Source: Mastigias papua
Taxonomy: Eukaryota; Cnidaria; Scyphozoa; Rhizostomeae; Mastigiidae
Reading direction: 5' to 3'
Assembly (NCBI GenBank): GCA_964019165.1
Contig: OZ025270.1
Location: forward strand, 16,646,659 to 16,710,658
DNA length: 64,000 nt
Made by a program: the position numbers and the translations under genes. The notes beneath the pieces were generated by a model that was given only the letters and a program-made list of their open reading frames with translations, was not told where the DNA came from and did not search any database. Positions 27,078 to 40,030 of the stretch are shown piece after piece (within the stretch, counting starts at the first letter, position 1; each line of letters begins with the position of its first letter).

Positions 27078-28800
27078 TTGGCCAAAAATGCCTCATTTTC
27101 ATCACTTTTCAATCTGCAATCAAAATCAATCAATTTCAATTTTGGTCATTTTTGGCCAAAATATCAAGGCTATAGCCTTACTTTTTGGCCAAAAATGCCT
27201 CAGTTTCATCACTTTTCAATCTGCAATCAAAATCAATCAATTTCAATTTTGGTCATTTTTGGCCAAAATACCAAGGCTATAGCCTTACTTTTTGGCCAAA
27301 AATGCCTCATTTTCATCACTTTTCAATCCGCAATCAAAATCAATCAATTTCAATTTCGGTCATGTTTGGCCAAACTACCAAGGCTATAGCCTTACTTTTT
27401 GGCCAAAAATGCCTCATTTTCATCACTTTTCGATCTGCAATCAAAATCAATCAATTTCAATTGTGGTTATTTTTGGCCAAAATACAAAGCCTATTGCCGT
27501 ACTGTTTGGCCAAACATGCCTCATTTTCATCACTTTTCAATCTGCAATCAAAATCAATCAATTTCAATTTTGGTCATTTTGGGCCAAAATACCAAGGCTA
27601 TAGCCTTACTTTTTGGCCAAACATCCCTGATTTTCATCACTTCTCAATCTGCAATCAAAATCAATCAATTTCAATTTTGGTCATTTTTGGCCAAAATACC
27701 AAGGCTATAGCCTTACTTGTTGGTCAAACATCGCTCATTTTCATCACGTTTGAATCTGCAATCAAAATCAATCAATGTCAAATTTGGTCATTTTTAGCCA
27801 AACTACAAAGCCTATTGCCTTACTGTTTGGCCAAACATGCCTCATTGTCATCACTTTTCAATCTGCAATCAAAATCAATCAATTTCAATTTTGGTCATTT
27901 TTGGCCAAAATACCAAGGCTATAGCCTTACTATTTGGCCGAAAATACCTCATTTTCATCACTTGTCACTCTGCAATCAAAATCAATCAATTTCGATCTTT
28001 GTCAATTTTGGCCAAAATACCAAGGCTATAGCCTTACTTTTTGGCCAAAAATGCCTCATTTTCATCACTTTTCAATCTGCAATCAAAATCAATCAATTTC
28101 AATTTTGGTCATTTTTGGCCAAACTATCAAGGCTATAGCCTTACTTTTTGGCCAAAAATGCCTCAGTTTCATCACTTTTCAATCTGCAATCAAAATCAAT
28201 CAATTTCAATTTTGGTCATTTTTGGCCAAAATACCAAGGCTATAGCCTTACTTTTTGGCCAAACCTGCCTCATTTTCATCACTTTTCAATCCGCAATCAA
28301 AATCAATCAATTTCAATTTCGGTCATGTTTGGCCAAAATACCAAGGCTATAGCCTTACTTTTTGGCCAAAAATGCCTCATTTTCATCACTTTTCAATCTG
28401 CAATCAAAATCAATCAATTTCAATTGTGGTTATTTTTGGCCAAAATACAAAGCCTATTGCCGTACTGTTTGGCCAAACATGCCTCATTTTCATCACTTTT
28501 CAATCTGCAATCAAAATCAATCAATTTCAATTTTGGTCATTTTGGGCCAAAATACCAAGGCTATAGCCTTACTTTTTGGCCAAACATCCCTGATTTTCAT
28601 CACTTCTCAATCTGCAATCAAAATCAATCAATTTCAATTTTGGTCATTTTTGGCCAAAATACCAAGGCTATAGCCTTACTTGTTGGTCAAACATCGCTCA
28701 TTTTCATCACGTTTGAATCTGCAATCAAAATCAATCAATGTCAAATTTGGTCATTTTTAGCCAAACTACAAAGCCTATTGCCTTACTGTTTGGCGAAACA
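27078..28800 (+). repeat. 9-monomer (963 bp) tandem duplication
   Basis: Variants at 27,185, 27,292 and 27,399 recur at 28,148, 28,255 and 28,362, an offset of 963 bp. The shared markers include CCTCAGTTTCATCAC, TTTTCAATCCGC and TGCCGTACTG. The second copy breaks off near 28,795, at GGCGAAACATGCC. A further partial copy follows: 29,111 matches 28,362 at 749 bp. Confidence 0.8.
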
Positions 28801-29719
28801 TGCCTCATTGTCATCACTTGTCAATCTGCAATCAAAATCAATCAATTTCAATTGTGGTCATTTGTGGCCAAAATACCAAGACTATAGCCTTACTTTTTGG
28901 CCAGAAATACCTCATTGTCATCACTTTTCAATCTGCAATCAAAATCAATCAATTTCAATGTTGGTCAATTTTGGCCAAAATACCAAGGCTATAGCCTTAC
29001 TTTTTGGCCAAAAATGCCTCATTGTCATCACTTTTCAATCTGCAATCAAAATCAATCAATTTCAATTTTGGTCATTTTTGGCCAAAATACCAAGGCTATA
29101 GCCTTACTTTTTGGCCAAACATGCCTCATTTTCATCACTTTTCAATCTGCAATCAAAATCAATCAATTTCAATTGTGGTTATTTTTGGCCAAAGTACAAA
29201 GCCTATTGCCGTACTGTTTGGCCAAACATGCCTCATTTTCATCACTTTTCAATCTGCAATCAAAATCAATCAATTTCAATTTTGGTCATTGTGGGCCAAA
29301 ATACCAAGGCTATAGCCTTACTTTTTGGCCAAACATCCCTGATTTTCATCACTTCTCAATCTGCAATCAAAATCAATCAATTTCAATTTTGGTCATTTTT
29401 GGCCAAAATACCAAGGCTATAGCCTTACTTGTTGGTCAAACATCGCTCATTTTCATCACGTTTGAATCTGCAATCAAAATCAATCAATGTCAAATTTGGT
29501 CATTTTTGGCCAAAATACAAAGCCTATTGCCTTACTGTTTGGCCAAACATGCCTCATTGTCATCACTTTTCAATCTGCAATCAAAATCAATCAATTTCAA
29601 TTTTGGTCATTTTTGGCCAAAATACCAAGGCTATAGCCTTACTATTCGGCCAAACATACCTCATTTTGATCACTTGTCACTCTGCAATCAAAATCAATCA
29701 ATTTCGATCTTTGTCAATT

Positions 29720-30510
29720 TTGGCCAAAATACCAAGGCCATAGCCTTACTTTTTGGCCAAAAATGCCTCATTTTCATCACTTTTCAATCTGCAATCAAAA
29801 TCAATCAATTTCAATTTTGGTTATTTTTGGCCAAAATACATAGCCTATTGCCTTACTTTTTGGCCAAACATGCCTCATTTTCATCACTTTTCAATCTGCA
29901 ATCAAAATCAATCAATTTCAATTTTGGTTATTTTTGGCCAAAATACAAAGCCTATTGCCTTACTGTTTGGCCAAACATGCCTCATTGTCATCACTTTTCA
30001 ATCTGCAATCAAAATCAATCAATTTCAATTTTGGTCATTTTTGGCCAAAATACCAAGGCTATAGCCTTACTATTCGGCCAAAAATACCTCATTTTGATCA
30101 CTTGTCACTCTGCAATCAAAATCAATCAATTTCGATCTTTGTCAATTTTGGCCAAAATACCAAGGCCATAGCCTTACTTTTTGGCCAAAAATGCCTCATT
30201 TTCATCACTTTTCAATCTGCAATCAAAATCAATCAATTTCAATTTTGGTTATTTTTGGCCAAAATACATAGCCTATTGCCTTACTTTTTGGCCAAACATG
30301 CCTCATTTTCATCACTTTTCAATCTGCAATCAAAATCAATCAATTTCAATTTTGGTTATTTTTGGCCAAAATACAAAGCCTATTGCCTTACTGTTTGGCC
30401 AAACATGCCTCATTGTCATCACTTTTCAATCTGCAATCAAAATCAATCAATTTCAATTTTGGTCATTTTTGGCCAAAATACCAAGGCTATAGCCTTACTA
30501 ATTGGCCAAA
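29720..30510 (+). repeat. 4-monomer (428 bp) tandem duplication
   Basis: The AAGGCCATAGCC monomer near 29,733 and the TACATAGCCTATTGCC monomer near 29,837 recur 428 bp later, near 30,161 and 30,265. The copies look identical over most of their length. This is the shortest clear multimer in the window apart from the 3-monomer duplication near 24.3 kb. Confidence 0.75.
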
Positions 30511-31269
30511 AATGCCTCATTTTGATCACTTGTCACTCTGCAATCAAAATCAATCAATTTCAATTTTGGTCAATTTTGGCCAAAATACCAAGGCTATAGC
30601 CTTACCTTTTGGCCAAAAATGCCTCATTGTCATCACTTTTCAATCTGCAATCAAAATCAATCAATTTCAATTTTGGTCATTTTTGGCCAAAATACCAAGG
30701 CTATAGCCTTACTTTTTGGCCAAAAATGCCTCATTTTCATCACTTTTCAATCTGCAATCAAAATCAATCAATTCCAATTGTGGTCATTTTTGGCCAAATT
30801 ATCAAGGCTATAGCCTTAGGTTTTGGCCAAAAATGCCTCAGTTTCATCACTTGTCAATCTGCAATCAAAATCAATCAATTTCAATTTTGGTCATTTTTGG
30901 CCAAACTACCAAGCCTATAGCCTTACTGTTTGGCCAAACATGCCTCATTTTCATCACTTTTCAATCTGCAATCAAAATCAATCAATTTCAATTTTGGTCA
31001 TTTTTGGCCAAAATACCAAGGCTATAGCCTTACTTTTTGGCCAAAAATGCCTCATTTTCATCACTTTTCAATCTGCAATCAAAATCAATCAATTTCAATC
31101 TTGGTCAGTTTTGGCCAAAATACCAAGGCTATAGCCTTACTTTTTGGCCAAAAATGCCTCATTTTCATCACTTTTCAATCTGCAATCATAATCAATCAAT
31201 TTCAATGTTGGTTATTTGTGGCCAAAATACAAAGCCTATTGCCTTACTATTTGGCCAAACATGCCTCAG

Positions 31270-33880
31270 TTTCATCGTTCAATCTGCAATCAAAATCAAT
31301 CAATTTCAAATTCGGTCATGTTTGGCCAAAATACAAAGGCTATAGCCTTACTTTTTGGCCAAAAAATGCCTCAGTTTCATCACTTTTCAATCTGCAATCA
31401 AAATCAATCAATTTCAATTTCGGTCATGTTTGGCCAAAATACCAAGGCAATAGCCTTACTTGTTGGCCAAAAATGCCTCATTTTCATCACTTTTCAATCT
31501 GCAATCAAAATCAATCAATTTCAATTTTGATCATGTTTGGCCAAACTACCAAGCCTATAGCCTTACTTTTTGGCCAAACATGCCTCATTTTCATCACTTT
31601 TCAATCTGCAATCAAAATCAATCAATTTCAATTTTGATCATGTTTGGCCAAAACTACCAAGCCTATAGCCTTACTTTTTGGCCAAACATGCCTCATTTTC
31701 ATCACTTTTCAATCTGCAATCAAAATCAATCAATTTCAATTTTGGTCATTTTTGGCCATAATACCAAGGCTATAGCGTTACTTTTTGGCCACAAAATGCC
31801 TCATTTTCATCACTTTTCAATCTGCAATCAAAATCAATCAATTTCAATTTTGGTCATGTTTGGCCAAACTACCAAGCCTATAGCCTTACTTTTTGGCCAA
31901 AAATGCCTCATTTTCATCACTTTTCAATCTGCAATCAAAATCAATCAATTTCAATTTTGGTCATTTTTGGCCAAAATACCAAGGCTATGGCCTTACTTTT
32001 TGGCCAAAAATGCCTCATTTTCATCACTTTTCAATCTGCAATCAAAATCAATCAATTTCAATTTCTGTTATTTTTGGCCAAAATACAAAGCCTATTGCCT
32101 TACTTTTTGGCCATACCTGCCTCATTTTCATCACTTTTCAATCTGCAATCAAAATCAATCAATTTCAATTTTGGTCATTTTGGGCCAAAATACCAAGGCT
32201 ATAGCCTTACTTTTTGGCCAAACATCCCTGATTTTCATCACTTTTCAATCTGCAATCAAAATCAATCAATTTCAATTTTGGTCATTTTCGGCCAAAATAC
32301 CAAGGCTATAGCCTTACTGTTTGGCCAAAAATGCCTCATTTTCATCACTTTTCAATCTGCAATCAAAATCAATCAATTTCAATTTCGGTCATGTTTGGCC
32401 AAAATACCAAGGCTATAGCCTTACTTTTTGGCCAAACATCCCTGATTTTCATCACTTTTCAATCTGCAATCAAAATCAATCAATTTCAATTTTGGTCATT
32501 TTTGGCCAAAATACCAAGGCTATTGCCTTACTTTTGGCCAAAAATGCCTCATTTTCATCACTTTTCAATCTGCAATCAAAATCAATTCAATTTCAATTTT
32601 GGTCATTTTTGGCCAAAATACCAAGGCTATAGCCTTACTTTTTGGCCAAAAATGCCTCAGTTTCATCACTTGTCAATCTGCAATCAAAATCAATCAATTT
32701 CAATTTTGATCATTTTTGGCCAAAATACCAAGGCTATAGCCTTACTTTTTGGCCAAAAATGCCTCATTGTCATCACTTTTCAATCTGCAATCAAAATCAA
32801 TCAATTTCAATTTGGTCATGTTTGGCCAAACTACCAGCCTATAGCCTTACTTTTTGGCCAAAATGCCTCATTTTCATCACTTTTCAATCTGCAATCAAAA
32901 TCAATCAATTTCAATTTTGGTTATTTGTGGCCAAAATACAAAGCCTATTGCCTTACTATTCGGCCAAACATGCCTCAGTTTCATCAATTTTCAATCTGCA
33001 ATCAAAATCAATCAATTTCAATTTCGGTCATGTTTGGCCAAAATACCAAGGCTATAGCCTTACTTTTTGGCCAACAATGCCTCATTTTCATCACTTTTCA
33101 ATCTGCAATCAAAATCAATCAATTTCAAATTTTGATCATTTTTGGCCAAAGTACCAAGGCTATAGCCTTACTGTTTGGCCAAAAATGCCTCATTTTTCAT
33201 CACTTTTCAATCTGCAATCAAAATCAATCAATTTCAATTTCTGTTATTTTTGGCCAAAATACAAAGCCTATTGCCTTACTTTTTGGCCAAAACCTGCCCT
33301 CATTTTTCATCACTTTTCAATCTGCTCAAAATCAATCAATTTCAATTTTGGTCATTTTGGGCCAAAATACCAAGGCTATAGCCTTACTTTTTGGCCAAAC
33401 ATGCCTCATTTTCATCACTTTTCAATCTGCAATCAAAATCAATCAATTTCAATTTTGGTCATTTTCGGCCAAAATACCAAGGCTATAGCCTTACTGTTTG
33501 GCCAAAAATGCCTCATTTTCATCACTTTTCAATCTGCAATCAAAATCAATCAATTTCAATTTCGGTCATGTTTGGCCAAAATACCAAGGCTATAGCCTTA
33601 CTTTTTGGCCAAAAATGCCTCAGTTTCATCACTTGTCAATCTGCAATCAAAATCAATCAAATTTCAATTTTGATCATTTTTGGCCAAAATACCAAGGCAA
33701 TAGCCTTACTCTTTGGCCAAAAATGCCTCATTTTCATCACTTTTCAATCTGCAATCAAAATCAATCAATTTCAATTTTGGTCATTTTTGGCCATAATACC
33801 AAGGCTATAGCGTTACTTTTTGGCCACAAAATGCCTCATTTTCATCACTTTTCAATCTGCAATCAAAATCAATCAATTTC
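31270..33880 (+). repeat. Indel-dense segment of the satellite array
   Basis: About 24 monomers here carry at least 14 small length changes, mostly one base in a homopolymer. Examples: a 3-bp loss at about 31,274; six A instead of five at 31,361; an extra A at about 31,650; a lost T at about 32,533; an extra T at about 32,586; losses at about 32,811, 32,835 and 32,862; gains at about 33,126 and 33,192; a cluster including CCTGCCCTCATTTTTC at 33,293-33,308; loss of AA at about 33,325; a gain at about 33,660. Elsewhere, runs of tens of monomers stay at exactly 107 bp. The cause could be relaxed homogenisation or a poorly polished consensus in the assembly. Confidence 0.85.
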
Positions 33881-35746
33881 AATTTTGGTCATGTTTGGCC
33901 AAAATACCAAGCCTATAGCCTTACTCTTTGGCCAAAAATGCCTCATTGTCATCACTTTTCAATCTGCAATCAAAATCAATCAATTTCAATTTTGGTCATT
34001 TGTGGCCAAAATACCAAGGCTATAGCCTTACTTTTTGGCCAAAAATGCCTCATTTTCATCACTTTTCAATCTGCAATCAAAATCAATCAATTTCAATTGT
34101 GGTCATGTTTGGCCAAACTACCAAGCCTATAGCCTTACTTTTTGGCCAAACATGCCTCATTTTCATCACTTTTCAATCTGCAATCAAAATCAATCAATTT
34201 CAATTGTGGTCAGTTGTGGCCAAAATACCAAGGCTATAGCCTTACTTTTTGGCCAAAAATGCCTCATTTTCATCACTTTTCAATCTGCAATCAAACTCAA
34301 TCAATTTCAATTTTGTTCATTTTTGGCCAAACAACCAAGCCTATAGCCTTACTTTTTGGCCAAAAATGCCTCATTGTCATCACTTTTCAATCTGCAATCA
34401 AAATCAATCAATTTCAATTTTGGTTATTTTTGGCCAAAATACCAAGGCTATAGCCTTACTTTTTGGCCAAAAATGCCTCATTGTCATCACTTTTCAATCT
34501 GCAATCAAAATCAATCAATTTCAATCTTGGTCAGTTTTGGCCAAAATACCAAGGCTATAGCCTTACTTTTTGGCCAAAAATGCCTCAGTTTCATCACTTG
34601 TCAATCTGCAATCAAAATCAATCAATTTCAATTTTGATCATTTTTGGCCAAAATACCAAGGCTATAGCCTTACTTTTTGGCCAAAAATGCCTCATTGTCA
34701 TCACTTTTCAATCTGCAATCAAAATCAATCAATTTCAATTTTGGTCATGTTTGGCCAAACTACCAAGCCTATAGCCTTACTTTTTGGCCAAAAATGCCTC
34801 ATTTTCATCACTTTTCAATCTGCAATCAAAATCAATCAATTTCAATTTTGGTCATTTTTGGCCAAACTACCAAGCCTATATCCTTACTTTTTGGCCAAAA
34901 ATGCCTCATTGTCATCACTTTTCAATCTGCAATCAAAATCAATCAATTTCAATTTTGGTCATTTTTGGCCAAAATACCAAGGCTATAGCCTTACTTTTTG
35001 GCCAAAAATGCCTCATTGTCATCACTTTTCAATCTGCAATCAAAATCAATCAATTTCAATCTTGGTCAGTTTTGGCCAAAATACCAAGGCTATAGCCTTA
35101 CTTTTTGGCCAAAAATGCCTCATTGTCATCACTGTTCAATCTGCAATCATAATCAATCAAAGTCAATTTTGGTTAGTTGTGGCAAAATTACCAAGCCTAT
35201 AGCCTTACTCTTTGGCCAAAAATGCCTCATTGTCATCACTTTTCAATCTGCAATCAAAATCAATCAATTTCAATTTTGGTTAGTTTTGGCCAAAATACAA
35301 AGCCTATTGCCTTACTTTTTGGCCAAACATGTCTCATTTTCATCACTTTTCAATCTGCAATCAAAATCAATCAATTTCAATTTTGATCATGTTTGGCCAA
35401 AATACCAAGGCTATAGCCTTACTTTTTGGCCAAAAATGCCTCATTTTCATCACTTGTCAATCTGCAATCAAAATCAATCAATTTCAATTTTGGTCATTTT
35501 CGGCCAAAATACCAAGGCTATATCCTTACTTTGTGGCCAAAAATGCCTCATTTTCATCACTTTTCAATCTGCAATCAAAATCAATCAATTTCAATTTTGG
35601 TTATTTGCGGCCAAAATACAAAGCCTATTGCCTTACTATTTGGCCAAACATGCCTCAGTTTCATCAATTTTCAATCTGCAATCAAAATCAATCAATTTCA
35701 ATTTCGGTCATGTTTGGCCAAAATACCAAGGCTATAGCCTTACTTT

Positions 35747-36918
35747 TTGGCCAAAAATGCCTCATTTTCATCACTTTTCAATCTGCAATCAAAATCAATC
35801 AATTTGAATTTTGATCATTTTTGGCCAAAGTACCAAGGCTATAGCCTTACTTTTTGGCCAAAAATGCCTCATGTTCATCACTTTTCAATCTGCAATCAAA
35901 ATCAATCAATTTCAATTTTGGTCATTTTTGGCCATAATACCAAGGCTATAGCCTTACTTTTTGGCCACAAAATGCCTCATTTTCATCACTTTTCAATCTG
36001 CAATCAAAATCAATCAATTTCAAGTTTGGTCATTTTTGGCCAAAATACCAAGGCTATAGCCTTACTTTTTGGCCACAAAATGCCTCATTTTCATCACTTT
36101 TCAATCTGCAATCAAAATCAATCAATTTCAATTTTGGTCATTTTTGGCCAAAATACCAAGGCTATTGCCTTACTTTTTGGCCAAAAATGCCTCATTTTCA
36201 TCACTTTTCAATCTGCAATCAAAATCAATCAATTTCAATTTTGGTCATTTTTGGCCAAAATACCAAGGCTATAGCCTTACTTTTTGGTCAAACATCGCTC
36301 ATTTTCATCACGTTTCAATCTGCAATCAAAATCAATCAATTTCAATTTTGATCATTTTTGGCCAAAGTACCAAGGCTATAGCCTTACTGTGTGGCCAAAC
36401 ATGCCTCATTTTCATCACTTTTCAATCTGCAATCAAAATCAATCAATTTCAATTTTGCTTATTTTTGGCCAGAATACCAAGGCTATAGCGTTACTTTTTG
36501 GCCACAAAATGCCTCATTTTCATCACTTTTCAATCTGCAATCAAAATCAATCAATTTCAAGTTTGGTCATTTTTGGCCAAAATACCAAGGCTATAGCCTT
36601 ACTTTTTGGCCACAAAATGCCTCATTTTCATCACTTTTCAATCTGCAATCAAAATCAATCAATTTCAATTTTGGTCATGTTTTGCCAAGATACCAAGGCT
36701 ATAGCCTTACGTTTTGGCCAAACATGCCTCATTTTCATCACTTTTCAATCTGCAATCAAAATCAATCAATTTCAATTTTGGTCATTTTTGGCCATAATAC
36801 CAAGGCTATAGCCTTACTTTTTGGCCAAAATTGCCTCATTTTCATCACTTTTCAATCTGCAATCAAACTCAATCAATTTCAATTTTGGTCATTTTTGGCC
36901 ATAATACCAAGGCTATAG
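35747..36918 (+). repeat. Cluster of 108-bp monomers with GGCCACAAAATG
   Basis: Monomers with the one-base-longer GGCCACAAAATG form of the first palindrome occur near 35,965, 36,072, 36,501 and 36,609. The same form is present near 31,790, 33,825 and 49,558, and throughout the 52-58 kb domain. It breaks the palindrome and shifts phase by one base, so it marks which monomers share descent. Confidence 0.75.
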
Positions 36919-38068
36919 CCTTACTTTTTGGCCAAAATTGCCTCATTTTCATCACTTTTCAATCTGCAATCAAAATCAATCAATTTCAATTTTGGTCATT
37001 TTTGGCCAAGATAACAAGGCTATAGCCTTACGTTTTGGCCAAACATGCCTCATTTTCATCACTTTTCAATCCACAATCAAAATCAATCAATTTCAATTTT
37101 GGTCATTTTTGGCCAAAATACCAAGGCTATAGCCTTACTATTTGGCCAAAAATGCCTCATTTTCATCACTTTTCAATCTGCAATCAAAATCAATCAATTT
37201 CAATTGTGGTTATTTTTGGCCAAAATACAAAGCCTATTGCCTTACTGTATGGCCAAACATGCCTCATTGTCATCACTTTTCAATCTGCAATCAAAATCAA
37301 TCAATTTCAATTTTGGTCATTTTTGGCCAAAATACCAAGGCTATAGCCTTACTTTTTGGTCAAACATTGCTCATTTTCATCACGTTTCAATCTGCAATCA
37401 AAATCAATCAATGTCAAATTTGGTCATTTTTGGCCAAAATACAAAGCCTATTGCCTTACTGTTTGGCCAAACATGCCTCATTGTCATCACGTTTCAATCT
37501 GCAATCAAAATCAATCAATTTCAATTTTGGTCATTTTTGGCCAAAATACCAAGGCTATAGCCTTACTATATGGCCAAAAATACCTCAGTTTGATCACTTG
37601 TCACTCTGCAATCAAAATCAATCAATTTCAATCTTGGTCAATTGTGGCCAAAATACCAAGGCTATAGCCTTACTTTTTGGCCAAAAATGCCTCATTTTCA
37701 TCACTTTTCAATCTGCAATCAAAATCAATCAATTTCAATTTTGGTCATTGTCGGCCAAAATATCAAGGCTATAGCCTTACTTTATGGCCAAAAATGCCTC
37801 ATTTTCATCACTTTTCAATCTGCAATCAAAATCAATCAATTTCAATTTTGGTCATTTGTGGCGAAAATACCAAGGCTATAGCCTTACTTTTTGGCCAAAA
37901 ATGCCTCATTGTCATCACTTTTCAATCTGCAATCAAAATCAATCAATTTCAATTTTGGTCATTTGTGGCCAAAATACCAAGGCTATAGCCTTACTTTTTG
38001 GCCAAAAATGCCTCATTTTCATCACTTTTCAATCTGCAATCAAAATCAATCAATTTCAATTTTGGTCA

Positions 38069-38115
38069 TTTTTGGCCAAAATACCAAGGCTATAGCCTTA
38101 CTTTTTGGCCAAAAA
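38069..38115. repeat. Representative 47-bp dyad element spanning a monomer junction
   Basis: Example of the symmetric block present at nearly every monomer boundary. It reads TTTTTGGCCAAAA, spacer TACC, core AAGGCTATAGCCTT, spacer AC, then TTTTTGGCCAAAAA. The core is a perfect 14-bp palindrome. The two GGCC elements are themselves palindromic and also mirror one another around the core. Only the spacers (4 versus 2 nt) and one extra T break the symmetry. The block could form a cruciform or bind a dimeric protein; both are inference. Two common variant classes, AAGCCTATAGCC and AAGCCTATTGCC, damage the core palindrome while leaving the flanking GGCC elements. Confidence 0.85.
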
Positions 38116-38435
38116 TGCCTCATTGTCATCACTTTTCAATCTGCAATCAAAATCAATCAATTTCAATTTTGGTCATTTTTGGCCAAAATACCAAGGCTAT
38201 AGCCTTACTTTTTGGCCACAAATGCCTCATTGTCATCACTTTTCAATCTGCAATCAACATCAATCAATTTCAATTTTGGTCATTTTTGGCCAAAATACCA
38301 AGGCTATAGCCTTACTATTTGGCCAAAAATGCCTCATTTTGATCACTTGTCAATCTGCAATCAAAATCAATCAATTTCAATCGTGGTCAATTTTGGCCAA
38401 AATACCAAGGCTATAGCTCTACTTTTTGGCCAAAA

Positions 38436-39719
38436 ATGCCTCATTTTCATCACTTTTCAATCTGCAATCATAATCAATCAAAGTCAATTTTGGTTAGTTG
38501 TGGCAAAATTACCAAGCCTATAGCCTTACTCTTTGGCCAAAAATGCCTCATTGTCATCACTTTTCAATCTGCAATCAAAATCAATCAATTTCAATTTTGG
38601 TTATTTTTGGCCAAAATGCAAAGCCTATTGCCTTACTGTTTGGCCAAACATGCCTCATTTTCATCACTTTTCAATCTGCAATCAAAATCAATCAATTTCA
38701 ATTTTGGTTATTTTTGGCCAAAATACAAAGCCTATTGCCTTACTGTTTGGCCAAACATGCCTCATTGTCATCACTTTTCAATCTGCAATCAAAATCAATC
38801 AATTTCAATTTTGGTCATTTTTGGCCAAAATACCAAGGCTATAGCCTTACTATTTGGCCAAAAATGCCTCATTGTGATCACTTGTCACTCTGCAATCATA
38901 ACCAATCAAAGTCAATTTTGGTTAGTTGTGGCAAAATTACCAAGCCTATAGCCTTACTCTTTGGCCAAAAATGCCTCATTGTCATCACTTTTCAATCTGC
39001 AATCAAAATTAATAAATTTCAATTTTGGTTATTTTTGGCCAAAATACAAAGCCTATTGCCTTACTTTTTGGCCAAACATGCCTCATTTTCATCACTTTTC
39101 AATCTGCAATCATAATCAATCAAAGTCAATTTTGGTTAGTTGTGGCAAAATTACCAAGCCTATAGCCTTACTCTTTGGCCAAAAATGCCTCATTGTCATC
39201 ACTTTTCAATCTGCAATCAAAATCAATCAATTTCAATTTTGGTTATTTTTGGCCAAAATGCAAAGCCTATTGCCTTACTGTTTGGCCAAACATGCCTCAT
39301 TTTCATCACTTTTCAATCTGCAATCAAAATCAATCAATTTCAATTTTGGTTATTTTTGGCCAAAATACAAAGCCTATTGCCTTACTGTTTGGCCAAACAT
39401 GCCTCATTGTCATCACTTTTCAATCTGCAATCAAAATCAATCAATTTCAATTTTGGTCATTTTTGGCCAAAATACCAAGGCTATAGCCTTACTATTTGGC
39501 CAAAAATGCCTCATTGTGATCACTTGTCACTCTGCAATCATAACCAATCAAAGTCAATTTTGGTTAGTTGTGGCAAAATTACCAAGCCTATAGCCTTACT
39601 CTTTGGCCAAAAATGCCTCATTGTCATCACTTTTCAATCTGCAATCAAAATTAATAAATTTCAATTTTGGTTATTTTTGGCCAAAATACAAAGCCTATTG
39701 CCTTACTTTTTGGCCAAAC
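38436..39719 (+). repeat. 6-monomer (642 bp) tandem duplication
   Basis: Two copies, about 38,436-39,077 and 39,078-39,719, share GGCCAAAATGCAAAGCC (about 38,610 and 39,252), ATAACCAATCAAAGTC (about 38,898 and 39,540) and AAAATTAATAAATTTC (about 39,004 and 39,646). The copies appear identical until they diverge near 39,745. Confidence 0.85.
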
Positions 39720-40030
39720 ATGCCTCATTTTCATCACTTTTCAATCTGCAATCAAAATCAATCAATTTCAATGTTGGTCATTTTTGGCCAAAACACCAAG
39801 GCTATAGCCTTACTTTTTGGCCAAACATCCCTGATTTTCATCACTTTTCAATCTGCAATCAAAATCAATCAATTTCAATTTTGGTCATTTTTGGCCAAAA
39901 TACCAAGGCTGTTGCCTTACTTTTTGGCCAAAAATGCCTCATTTTCATCACTTTTCAATCTGCAATCAAAATCAATCAATTTCAATTTTGGTCATTTTTG
40001 GCCAAAATAGCAAGGCTATAGCCTTACTTT

